Positions 22,183 through 31,366 of a stretch of DNA of 64,000 nt are shown in pieces (the first letter of the stretch is position 1; each line of letters starts with the position of its first letter). The notes beneath the pieces are model-generated. The model was given only the letters and a program-made list of their open reading frames with translations, was not told the origin of the DNA and made no database searches. The stretch lies in NCBI GenBank assembly GCA_026119935.1, contig JALRMH010000071.1:1-64000 (forward strand). The letters are read 5' to 3'. The stretch is from Endothia cerciana (taxonomy: Eukaryota > Ascomycota > Sordariomycetes > Diaporthales > Cryphonectriaceae). The position numbers were made by a program, and so were the translations under genes.

Positions 22183-23268
22183 ATGAATCACGGAAACCTT
22201 GCCCTGCGCACCAACTCTGGCGGCGGCATCCAGAAGCCTGCGCAAGGTGGCCGAGGTGGCCGCGGCGGCCATGGTCGACGAGGTGGTGGTGGCAGCAGCG
22301 GCGGCGGCGGCCGCTTTGGAGCAGACGGCGGCGTCGGCTCCTCTGGGCCCCAAATCAATGTGACCGGCGGCACCACCATCTATCTGCCGGATAGGACCAC
22401 CATGATCCAGCCGCCGCACGGCACCATCATCAAACTGGCTGCACCCAGCGTGGCCGGTGGCGCCACTATCATTCTGCCGCCAGGCAGAATGCAGACCATT
22501 ATGGGGGCCGCAGGCCTCCCAGTCGGCTGGACCACCATTCCAGCTCCATCAACCATCGTGGCTCCCTCCTCGGGCCCGATCCATCTGCCCGACTCATTTG
22601 TGTCGCAAATCCCGGCGGGCTCCTCTGCAGATCTGGCTGCAGGGGCTATGATTCACGTGGAAGAGACACGCGATCTTCCGACTGAAGAGGACAAGCTAAA
22701 CACTCTCGACAGGGAGTGGGCATTGGGGACCGCCCATTGTCTAGCAGCAGATATCCAATTGTCTGCGACCCAGGGTCTCGAGGTTCCTCCAAATATCAAT
22801 GGAGCCTTCGTTCTCGGCCGTGAGGGACTCTTACTCCCGGAGCCCATGCTTCTAGCCGGCCCTCTCAGGATCGTTGCCAACATAACACTTGGCGGCGACA
22901 TGCCCAGCCCGGCCCAGCCTGACGTGGCCCAGAAGGTCATCCCTTTCAAGATTCAAGCCGTAAATGGCCAGATCTTCGAGGCTGGGACAACCACCGATCA
23001 GTCGGTGATCGTGCGAGGAGTCAGCATAGCCGCAGGATCGGTCATTCCGGCCGGATATACCATTCCTGCTTCGACGTCTCTGCCTGCTGGCGTCACTATT
23101 CCCGCCAAATGCGTTATCCCAAAGGGTAGCGTGATCCCATGGGGAACAATCTTCCCCCAGTACACGAAAATCGCTGCTGGCGCTCGGATTTCTAAGGGCT
23201 TTCTCACTACCTCGCCCATCTTGAGCGGATCCTGTCGCTGCAAGCGCATAATGGATCTCGCGAACTGA
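22183..23268 (+). CDS. Gly-rich protein with repeated beta-strand motif, unknown function
   Basis: 361 residues, single exon. Residues 1-55 are a Gly/Arg-rich tail (RGGRGGHGRRGGGG) resembling RGG RNA-binding sequence. From residue 60 onward short units recur with pattern hydrophobic-I/V-x-P-x-G: TTIYLPDRTTM, ATIILPPGRM, TTIPAPSTIV. The C-terminal third has a denser array: VIPAGYTIP, SLPAGVTIP, CVIPKGSVIPWG and TKIAAGARI. A regular 6-8 residue spacing of Val/Ile, Pro and Gly suggests a beta-solenoid or stacked beta-hairpins. There is no signal peptide and no catalytic motif; a pair of Cys lies near the end (SCRCKR). I do not recognise the family. Cytoplasmic or nuclear location is inferred from the lack of a leader. 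Confidence 0.7.
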   Translation: MNHGNLALRTNSGGGIQKPAQGGRGGRGGHGRRGGGGSSGGGGRFGADGGVGSSGPQINVTGGTTIYLPDRTTMIQPPHGTIIKLAAPSVAGGATIILPPGRMQTIMGAAGLPVGWTTIPAPSTIVAPSSGPIHLPDSFVSQIPAGSSADLAAGAMIHVEETRDLPTEEDKLNTLDREWALGTAHCLAADIQLSATQGLEVPPNINGAFVLGREGLLLPEPMLLAGPLRIVANITLGGDMPSPAQPDVAQKVIPFKIQAVNGQIFEAGTTTDQSVIVRGVSIAAGSVIPAGYTIPASTSLPAGVTIPAKCVIPKGSVIPWGTIFPQYTKIAAGARISKGFLTTSPILSGSCRCKRIMDLAN

Positions 23269-24322
23269 TTTGACAAGTCTGCCTAGATGCGTCTTCAGTC
23301 CTGAACAGTAACCTGATGGGTCCAAAGTTCTAGGCCTTAGCCTGTTGTTCCTATGCTGCCGGCATAAGCTAAATTCTTGTATCGTCCTGGGGTATCCTGC
23401 CGGGATATCAGCTGGGCAGATACTTTCTCAAGGTCTGGTGGGTGGGAGTGCCTTACCGTGCGAAAGCGTTTGGAAGGCCGGGTAAACAGCCTTGCAAGCT
23501 CTTTACAGCGCGTTTGTGTGTTCTGAGCACAGCTTAGGTGAGCTGTGCTCTCAGATCCCCGATAATATGTCTGATGCTGACTTTATCCGTCCTCGAAATT
23601 TCGAATGTCTCGGTTAAATGATGCTATAACGGCCTCGGCAACATCACCGGCCGGCTCACCCCGTCGTTGCAGGGTCAAGAACATAGGTACAGCCTGCAAA
23701 GTGACCAGCGTCTTCAGAGACCGCCGTGCTCTTGTGCTATAGTACTGTACATTGATACCTAACCCCCCCCCATCCTGCTCATCCTCCAAGAAACCAAACT
23801 TCCCCCCCCCCCCCACACAAAAAAAAACACCCCACCAAAAAAAAACCACCAAAAAAACCGTGGACCGGTAGCATCCTCCTCCTGTTGGGCCCGCGAGGGA
23901 GGGTGAGACGGCCCTTTACTACGGATGACTGCGGCAATACTCGGTGCATTTCGGTGTGTTTCCGACCCAGCACAGGACACACATGACGAGGACGGACGGA
24001 GGGTTGCAATCCTTATCGTACATGGCTCAAACCCGCCGCCCACGGCTGCACACATACTCCGCATCTGTGTAGGTAGTAGTAGTAGTAGTATGTACTATTG
24101 CACGATACGGGTTACTCCCTACAGGCCTGTGTCCGAGTGTCTGGGTGCCTTACGCAGCAGTATGTATGTATATATGTACGTGGAGTATGGAGGAGTACGG
24201 AAGGGCCCCCCCCCCCCCCAAGTGATGGGATGGTGAGCGATGGTATGGTGAGTGATGGGAGGTTGAGTAGCAGGACGGCCGTCGTCTTCTCTGGGCCAAC
24301 AGGAGGAAGGGCGGTGTGCCCA

Positions 24323-24353
<31 letters not shown>

Positions 24354-24358
24354 GTGGT
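24323..24358. repeat. (CGG)n microsatellite
   Basis: Nine or more CGG units ending in GGTGGTGGT, upstream of ERG13. Able in principle to form hairpin or quadruplex structures. Confidence 0.85.
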
Positions 24359-24729
24359 ACATAGTACATAGTAGTATGCTGGGTACTATAGCAGACGGAC
24401 GGGATGGGACGTGGAGCAGTTGGCCTACAGGGGCTCTCAGGTACCTCTCCCCCCCCGCTGGCCGTATCGGTAGCGGGGCCAGGGCCCAGGGGGGACCAGC
24501 GTTGTCAAGGTGGGGTTCCAATTGCAAGGGTCCACGGTGCATCTTTCTGTACGTTCGTGCTGCAAGGATGGAAATTTGCGGAGGACCCCTCCAGCACAGC
24601 AGAGCAGAGCAGAGCAGAACAAAACCCACCTGTCTCTCTCTCCCTCTCTCTCTCTCTCTCTACCCTCTCTGCCCGACCCGTACGCGACCTACTACTTCTC
24701 ACCACTCCAATCCGCTCCCAATTTCTTTC

Positions 24730-24743
24730 TCCTCCTCCTCCTC

Positions 24744-24774
<31 letters not shown>

Positions 24775-24792
24775 TCCTCCTCCTTCTTCTTC
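24730..24792 (+). promoter_or_regulatory. (CTC)n pyrimidine tract upstream of ERG13
   Basis: Over 60 nt of CTC/TCC repeats with a short C run, ending about 70 nt before the ERG13 start codon. Pyrimidine tracts at this position commonly mark fungal transcription start regions; the role here is inferred. Confidence 0.5.
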
Positions 24793-24860
24793 CTCCCTGC
24801 CTCCCTCCCTTCCTCCCTCCAACTGTCCGTCATCTGCAAAACTCGACACTCCCGCCCAAC

Positions 24861-26512
24861 ATGGCTTCTCGCCCCCAGAACATTGGCATCAAGGCCATCG
24901 AGGTCTACTTCCCCAGTCAGGTTCGTGCTTCTGCCTCCCCCCCCCCCCCTGGGGACCTGTGTGCTGACGCGCACCCGTCAAACCTCCAGTATGTCGAGCA
25001 GTCCGAGCTTGAGAAGTTCGACGGCGTCGCCGCTGGCAAGTACACCATCGGCCTCGGCCAGACCAAGATGAGCTTCTGCGACGACCGTGAGGGTCAGTCT
25101 GCCGTCCCAGCCCCCCCCCCCCCCAAAAAAAATAAATTACACCCACCAAACCTCCCACTGCGAGCTACGCTTGCCTGCTCTGTCTATGGGCTCACCGCTG
25201 ACCCCCCCGGGTGCCCCCCATCAGACATCTACTCCTTCGCCCTGACGGCCGTCTCCAACCTGCTCAGCAAGTACGACATCGACACCAACTCCGTGGGCCG
25301 CCTCGAGGTCGGCACCGAGACCCTCCTGGACAAGTCCAAGTCCGTCAAGTCGGTGCTCATGCAGCTCTTTGGCGACAACACCAACATCGAGGGTGTCGAC
25401 ACCATCAACGCCTGCTACGGGGGCACCAATGCCTTCTTCAACACCGTGAACTGGATCGAGTCCTCCGCCTGGGACGGCCGCGACGGTATCGTCGTTGCTG
25501 GCGACATCGCCCTCTACGCCAAGGGCAACGCCCGCCCCACCGGCGGCGCTGGCTGCATCGCCTTGCTGGTCGGCCCCGACGCCCCCATCGTCGCCGAGCC
25601 CGGCCTGCGCGGGTCCTACATGCAGCACGCTTACGACTTCTACAAGCCCGACCTGACCAGCGAGTACCCCTACGTCGACGGCCACTACTCCATCAACTGC
25701 TACACCCAGGCCCTGGACGCCGCCTACCGCGCCTACTGCGAGAGGGAGAAGAAGCTGCAGGGCGGCACCGCCAACGGCCACGCCAACGGCAACGGTGTCG
25801 CCGAAGGCCCCGTCAAGACCCCTCTGGACCGCTTCGACTACCTCACCTTCCACGCCCCGACCTGCAAGCTGGTCCAGAAGTCGTACGCCCGCCTGCTGTA
25901 CCACGACTTCCTCGCCGACCCGGAGAGCAAGGCCTTCGCCGAGGTGCCCCCGGAGGTCAAGGATATGGACTACGAGAAGTCCCTGACCGACAAGGTCGTG
26001 GAGAAGACCTTCATGGCCCTGACCAAGAAGAGGTTCCAGGAACGCGTCAACCCCGCCATCCAGGTCGCTACCATGTGCGGCAACATGTACTGCGGCAGTG
26101 TCTGGGGTGGTCTGGCCAGCCTGGTCGGCCACGTCGATGCCTCGAGCCTGCAGGGCAGGAGGATCGGCCTCTTCAGCTATGGCTCCGGCCTGGCCGCCAG
26201 CTTCTGCTCCTTCCAGGTCGTGGGCAGCACGGAGAAGATCTCCAAGGTCCTGGACATCCCCGCCCGGCTGGCTGCCCGAAGACAGGTTGCCCCCGAGACC
26301 TACGATGCCGTAAGTCGTCCCGACCCAACGTCTGCTTTCCCATCCCGCATGCTGACCGAGCTCGCTCTGTGTAGATGTGCGATCTGCGCAAGAAGGCCCA
26401 CCTGCAGAAGAACTTCACGCCGCAGGGTGATGCTTCGACCATCATCCCTGGTACCTACTACCTCGAGAAGGTGGACGATATGTTCAAGCGAGAATACTCT
26501 GTCAAGGCATAG
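24861..26512 (+). CDS. ERG13: Hydroxymethylglutaryl-CoA synthase
   Basis: Condenses acetyl-CoA with acetoacetyl-CoA to HMG-CoA, the second step of the mevalonate/ergosterol pathway, in the cytosol. Four exons, 24861-24920, 24990-25092, 25225-26309 and 26375-26512, give 461 residues, the normal fungal length. It starts MASRPQNIGIKAIEVYFPSQ; splicing joins it to YVEQSELEKFDGV. Catalytic residues are Glu86 (EVGTETLLD), Cys118 (NACYGGTNA) and His264 (FHAPTCK). The C-terminal SYGSGLAASF motif is present. Intron 2 (132 nt) contains adjoining C and A runs. The insert TANGHANGNGVAEGP (about residues 235-250) is a low-complexity loop. No mitochondrial presequence is seen. Converges with the DHCR24-like gene. 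Confidence 0.95.
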
Positions 26513-27069
26513 ATGGCTCCTTTGGGTCAGGAGGGGGGCAGAGGAGGGGGGTTAGGGGCGGGGGGGGGGGGACACGCACGCCATACATCCTGGCCCCGTC
26601 GCATCGGATAGAGGCGTCTTGTTTCGAGTTTGTCCGTTTTGACTCGGAGGTATAAAAGGAGCGGCGGATGTATAGAGAGGTCCACACTCCGAAGGGATTC
26701 TGGACGTGGCGCGTCGATCTGCAGGGGACAAAGCCCGCCTTAATAATTATCATGGGTGGTCACTTGATGGACATCGGGCCGGCATGTAAATATATCAGCG
26801 AAATGTCTGCCGCACAACCGCGGCATCTATACTAAAGTATAGACCCGTTACGGGAATACGAGAGCCGTTAATGAAGTCTCTGAATCATGGCCGATGTCTT
26901 CACGCTCCTGGGAGTCTGCCCCTCGTAGCTGTGTCCCAGCAACAGCAACAAAGCGCATTCTGAGTGTCACCGAAACCAAGCCGTCTTGGTGGCATTTTGG
27001 CGTCGCCGCACAACAGTACCCACCCGCATCACAGCATAGCACTTCAACGAACACACATCCTCCTTTTCA

Positions 27070-27106
<37 letters not shown>

Positions 27107-27204
27107 CCGGACGGCCCCTACACAAAAGGTGTTACAGTGTCTGTACAAACATGCGCTGTCCAGGCCACGCCGTTCGAGCCCTCAGGCGATATCATACATG
27201 CACC
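26513..27204. other. Convergent 3' spacer, ERG13 / DHCR24-like
   Basis: Holds both 3' UTRs, a G run at 26560-26570 and a (CT)n run at about 27073-27102. A TATAAAA word at 26651 has no gene placed to use it on either strand. No gene seen. Confidence 0.5.
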
Positions 27205-28800
27205 TCACCCCCCCTTCCACTTCCACTCCGCGTTTCGATGCAGCAGGTAATCCTTACTCCGTATGCTCTTGTAGATCCCGTAGATACCGCCAAACGGCCT
27301 GACACCTTTCAAACCGCTCCTCTGCGCTTTGATCTTGTCCAGATCCACCTTGACTTTGTCGTACACGCTCGGCAGACCCGCCTCGTCCGCCTTGTACGCC
27401 GTGCGCAGGTCGTCGTACCAGCCCCTTCCGCCGTACATTTCCCAGAACTCGGGCTCGTCGTAGTACGTGTGCGCGTACAGCCACTTCATCCCGCCCAGCT
27501 CCTTCACCTTGGCCTCCAGCTCCCGGTTGGCCGTGACGAAGGCCTCGTGGTCGGCGGGGCCCCACCCCCAGACGCCGACGTTCAGCATCATGCCATCCCC
27601 CTCCTCCTCGTCGCCCTGGCCCGCGCCCTGTCCCCCGGGCGTAGTCGTGTATGGGTGGAAGGTCGGCGGCGCCCTTCTTCTCAGCGGACACAGCCAGAGC
27701 GGCCAGATCTCCAGCTGGGAGGCCGTGTAGTCCACCAGCTCTCCCGCGGTGGAGAAGGGCACCGCGACATCCTGGACGATGAACCGCGCGCTCTCACCGC
27801 TGCCGTGGAGGGCCCGGTAGAGCATGCGCGTGTGGACAAAGTCGTCCAGGAACCAGCGCGTCAGCCGGTTGAACGGCACAGCCCTGAAATACCGCCAGCC
27901 CGACCGCGCGACCCAGAAGCCTGCGCGGTCGTAGCGGAAGAGATACTCGGCCAGCGGCACGTAATCCTCCGCCGAATCTTGTGATGCCGTCCGGGACTCG
28001 ACGTGCAGGTAGAACCAGGGGTCGCGCGCGCGGGAGAAGGTCTGGACAGGCGCGGTCGGGGGCTTCTCATCCGTCATCTGCCCCGTGATGACCACGCCGT
28101 GGTCCTTGCTGAACAGGATCCCGTCGACGTAGTCGTTCTGCGCGTCGGCCGCCCCCTCCTTCACCAGCCGGACCGCCTCGGCGACGCTGCTCGTCCGGCG
28201 GTACTTGGTACGCACGAACCTGGTAGCCTCGATGAGGTTCAGCTCGAGCAACGTCGTCACGCCCAGCGTCCCCACCGCGCCAGCAGCGCCGCGGAACAGG
28301 TCGGCGTGCCTGTCGTCCCTGTTGGGGCGCGCGGTGACGACCTCCCCGTCGGGCAAGACCATCTCCACGCTGCGCAACGTGTCGTCGAAGAAGCCGTGCC
28401 GGAAGGAGGAGGACTCACCGGCCGTGCCCGCGAAGCCGCCGCCAGCTGTGATGCCGGGGAACTCCATGACCACCGGGGGCACGAGGCCGTACCTGAGTGT
28501 GTGGGAGACGAGGTCATCCACTGCGGCGACCGGTCAGTCGCGCGTGCGCCTGGTCTGGGAAGTGGGGAGGGTGAGAGGCTCACTAGGGACGTTAGGCTCG
28601 ACAAGAGCCGTGCGGGCGGTGGTGTCTACGGAGAGCACATTGCGGAGGGCTGAGATGTCGACGACCCGGGAGCGGGCATGCGCCTGGGTTGGCCGGGTGG
28701 AGTTTGTGCTGCCATGGAAGATCCGGTAGGGTTCCTTGGAGGCGTAGAAGCCTTGCACGGTCTTGGAAATGGCCTGTACGAGGGCGCGGTGGCGGTCCAT
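27205..28800 (-). CDS. FAD-linked oxidoreductase, Delta(24)-sterol reductase (DHCR24)-like
   Basis: Two exons, 28800-28584 and 28520-27205, with a 63-nt intron; splicing (A|TG) restores VEPNVPMDDLV. 510 residues. The N-terminal half is a PCMH-type FAD-binding domain: RVVDISALRNVLSVD, then VVMEFPGITAGGGFAGTAGESSSFRHG (Gly-rich FAD loop; the His is where some relatives attach flavin) and DLFRGAAGAVGTLGV. The C-terminal half has WFLDDFVHTRMLYRAL, WPLWLCPLR and WYDDLRTAYKADEAGLPSVYDKV, close to DHCR24/DIMINUTO. DHCR24 reduces the C24 double bond of sterols with NADPH; most fungi keep an alkylated C24 side chain, so this relative may use another substrate. No clear N-terminal membrane anchor. Confidence 0.82.
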
Positions 28801-29833
28801 CCTTGTTGAGTTGAGGGGCCTCGTGGGCCTTCACACGCGTCACCCTCGACGCCCGGCGTCCCCTACCGCCTAATCCCCGACCGAGGCCGGCTAAACGAGA
28901 GCCTCTTGGGGGCCGGGATGATGAGGCGACTATTGGCCCAGCGCGGGAAAGGGGAGGGTCAGGTCAAGACTGGTGAGGATTGGTGGATCAAGGCCAGCGG
29001 ACCGGACGTGAGCATGGGGTGAGTCGGCCGCAGCCAAAGCAAGACAGAAAACCTCCGAGTGAGGCCCCACATGGACGGAGCCGCACCAGAGGAGAGGGTT
29101 TCCGCGCGGAAGCGGCCTGAGCCCCGGGGGGGCCCGGCACTTGGGACGATGCTTTACTTCTCTTCTTCTTCTCGCAGGACTAGTTCGTTTTTCAATTGTG
29201 CTTACACCTGCACCTGCACTTGCACGTGTCGGGGTGGCCTAGAATATCTGTCTTCCTATCGTCCTCCCCCGGCGGGGACTTATACCGGGATCACAGTAAC
29301 AAGACCCTCAGGGAGATGTGGTGAGGTTGGAAGAGAGAGAGGTGCCAATTCGCCAGGGACACTCCTCCTCCGGATGCAGCAGACCACTGAGCCGGGAGTC
29401 AGATGCCTCCGAGGCTCTTTCGTCTTCAGGGAAAGGGGGGGGAAAGAAAATAGACATTGGAAATGAAGAAAGGCGGGGGGGGGGGGCAGGGGAGAAAAGA
29501 AAGAAGGGAAAAGGGACCGGGGGGAAGAAGAAAAAGAAAAGTTTGGGGGGAGGGGGGGGATGGCGCGGATAACATGTCCAGTTTCCTGTTCCTCGCCTCG
29601 TGTATTGTATCTACTAATGCTGACTATATAGTCTTCTCAGAATTCAAACGCACATGTCGCCATCCCGCCTACATGTGCAACGGAAGATAATGATGCTGTC
29701 CGCCGTGGTGGGTATATGAGCCAGACGATAACCAAGTAACCGCTTCAGGGCCATGAGGACAGCACGACCCAAACCCAGCAAAGATCGTGAGCCATGCATA
29801 CAGGACGTAACGGCCGTCGGATCGGCCTCCCTA
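28801..29833. other. Intergenic region, purine-rich
   Basis: Spacer between the DHCR24-like gene start and the 3' end of the downstream hydrolase gene. Purine-rich A/G tracts at 29430-29570 include a G run near 29476-29486. A CACCTGCACTTG-type short repeat lies near 29206-29228. No gene recognised. Confidence 0.5.
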
Positions 29834-31366
29834 TTACAGCTTCGCAGCAACGTCTCCCGTCGCCTGCGGACTCGTCCACTGCGCCGACAGCCCCTTCAGC
29901 CGCTCCTGCAAGTCCTCTTCCGTATACGGCGCCAACGTGGCCGGGTCCCTATCCTCCTCCTTCAGCGTCTTGGCCTGGATCGTCCTGAACGCGCCCTTCA
30001 CGGCGCCCGGCCCAGACCCGACGGTCTCCTTGATAAAACGCGCCCATGCCCCAAAACACCTCTTCGACATCGGGCTGTCCGTCAAGACCATTGCAAAGCA
30101 GTGCGGCATGCCCTCGTACTCCTCCCAGATGACCGGCACGCCCTGGGAGTGCAGTCGTGCCGCCATATATCTGTCCTCGTCCGCAAGGAGCTCCCAGCCC
30201 GTGGACATAAACACGGGCGGGCAGCCTTCCCAGCTGGTTGCTGTGAGGAGGGTCACCAGCGGGTGCGTGATGAGTGCGTCGTCGCAGTAGAGCATCTTCC
30301 GGGGAGGTTTGGCGGGCCACGCTGGACAGGACGGCCGTGGGGTCTTTTCGAGGCCCTGCAGCATGGGGAGATAGTCGAAGGGTGCATTGGTCTTGCAGGA
30401 TGCCGAGGAGTGCGTCATGTCCAGCCAGGGCGAGCTGAGCGCTACGCCTGCGGGGAGGGGGACCCGGACTTGTTGGCCGTGCCACTGGACCTCGGTGTTG
30501 CTGCGCCTGAACTCGAGGAGCAGCTGCGTCAGGGCCATGGAGAGGTTGCCTCCGGCGCTGTCCACAAGGTCAGCCGAAGACCGATGTATTCCGGGACGGA
30601 AAACGTCCTGGCCCTGTGCCACATACCTGTCGCCAGCGAACACGACATTCTCCGGCCTGACAGCCTCATGAAGCGCCCCCCGGGGTGGGAAAAGCAGGGC
30701 CAGATACGACTGGAGCGCATCTATAAGCGCAGCAGGGAACGGATTCTGCGGTGCCAGCCTGTACCGCACGGAATAACAGCGCCCGCCCGTCAACCTCGCA
30801 AGCTTCTTCGTCGTCGGCCGATGCGTCGCGGGATCCATCAGGTAGTAAGCACCGCCGTGCAGGTACAGGACCGTGGCCGGGCTCTTGACCTCCCTCATCA
30901 TCTCTCGGTACTTCTCCCCCTCGGTGATGGGCGGCAAGCTCGACGACGTTGTCGCGCCCGCCCGATACCCCGTCCACTCCGCCTCCACAGGCACCACCTC
31001 CGGCCACCGGAGACCTTTGATCGGCGGCGGCCGGCTCCCGTCCCCGCCGGCCGGGCGCATGGACTCGACGGCGCGGACGACGACATCGCGGATGCTGGGC
31101 TCCGGCGGCGCGGGCGCCGTGTACTTTGCGATCCAGATGCGGCCCCTGATCCCCGGGTCTCGATTCAGGATCTTCTGCGTTCCGGTGATGCTCATAGGCC
31201 TTGACGGCTCCAGGAAGGAGCGCAGGACGGCGACCGTCAGCTCCGTCCGCAGGTCGACGTGTTTGGAGGGCGGCGACATCTGGAGCACGTGGAGCAGGGT
31301 CACTCTCGCTATCAGGGGCAGCCTGGACACCAGCTGCAGGAGCAGCTTTGCGCGGTCAGCGTCCAT
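29834..31366 (-). CDS. Alpha/beta hydrolase fold-3 (hormone-sensitive-lipase type)
   Basis: Carboxylesterase/lipase of the HSL family. Start at 31366 (MDADRAKLLLQLVSRLPL) fits the family; a longer in-frame extension to 31771 looks non-coding. Exons 31366-30627 and 30557-29834 give 487 residues. Oxyanion-hole motif HGG is at 170-172 (LYLHGGAYY), and the nucleophile elbow GDSAGG is at 245-250 with Ser247. The catalytic His is probably in EGMPHCF near the C-terminus; an Asp occurs in the preceding WELLADED region. The 69-nt intron (GTATGT..ACAG) splits the nucleophile Ser codon (AG|C) and contains no in-frame stop. N-terminal LPLIARVTLLHVL is hydrophobic and could associate with membrane. Natural substrate unknown. 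Confidence 0.85.
   Translation of the reverse strand: MDADRAKLLLQLVSRLPLIARVTLLHVLQMSPPSKHVDLRTELTVAVLRSFLEPSRPMSITGTQKILNRDPGIRGRIWIAKYTAPAPPEPSIRDVVVRAVESMRPAGGDGSRPPPIKGLRWPEVVPVEAEWTGYRAGATTSSSLPPITEGEKYREMMREVKSPATVLYLHGGAYYLMDPATHRPTTKKLARLTGGRCYSVRYRLAPQNPFPAALIDALQSYLALLFPPRGALHEAVRPENVVFAGDRYVAQGQDVFRPGIHRSSADLVDSAGGNLSMALTQLLLEFRRSNTEVQWHGQQVRVPLPAGVALSSPWLDMTHSSASCKTNAPFDYLPMLQGLEKTPRPSCPAWPAKPPRKMLYCDDALITHPLVTLLTATSWEGCPPVFMSTGWELLADEDRYMAARLHSQGVPVIWEEYEGMPHCFAMVLTDSPMSKRCFGAWARFIKETVGSGPGAVKGAFRTIQAKTLKEEDRDPATLAPYTEEDLQERLKGLSAQWTSPQATGDVAAKL

Larger units (their letters stand above)
23269..24860. promoter_or_regulatory. Upstream region of ERG13 with dense simple repeats
   Basis: 1.6 kb of spacer packed with homopolymers and microsatellites: C runs at about 23762-23770, 23803-23813 and 24207-24219; A runs near 23818-23858; TAG/GTA repeats near 24071-24090; (CGG)n at 24323-24358; CT runs at 24632-24664; and (CTC)n at 24730-24792. 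The pyrimidine-rich tract about 70 nt before the ATG is typical of strongly expressed fungal genes. Confidence 0.55.

Noticed and set aside
25221..26374. Two large frames overlapping ERG13 in other phases or strand
   Set aside because: GC-rich codon bias opens extra frames; only the ERG13 frame matches a family.
26650..26660. TATAAAA box downstream of ERG13
   Set aside because: No plus-strand gene begins after it; the next gene is on the minus strand, ending here.
29753..31204. 483-residue plus-strand frame over the fold-3 hydrolase
   Set aside because: Composition shadow; it lacks any motif and the minus strand has HGG and GDSAGG.
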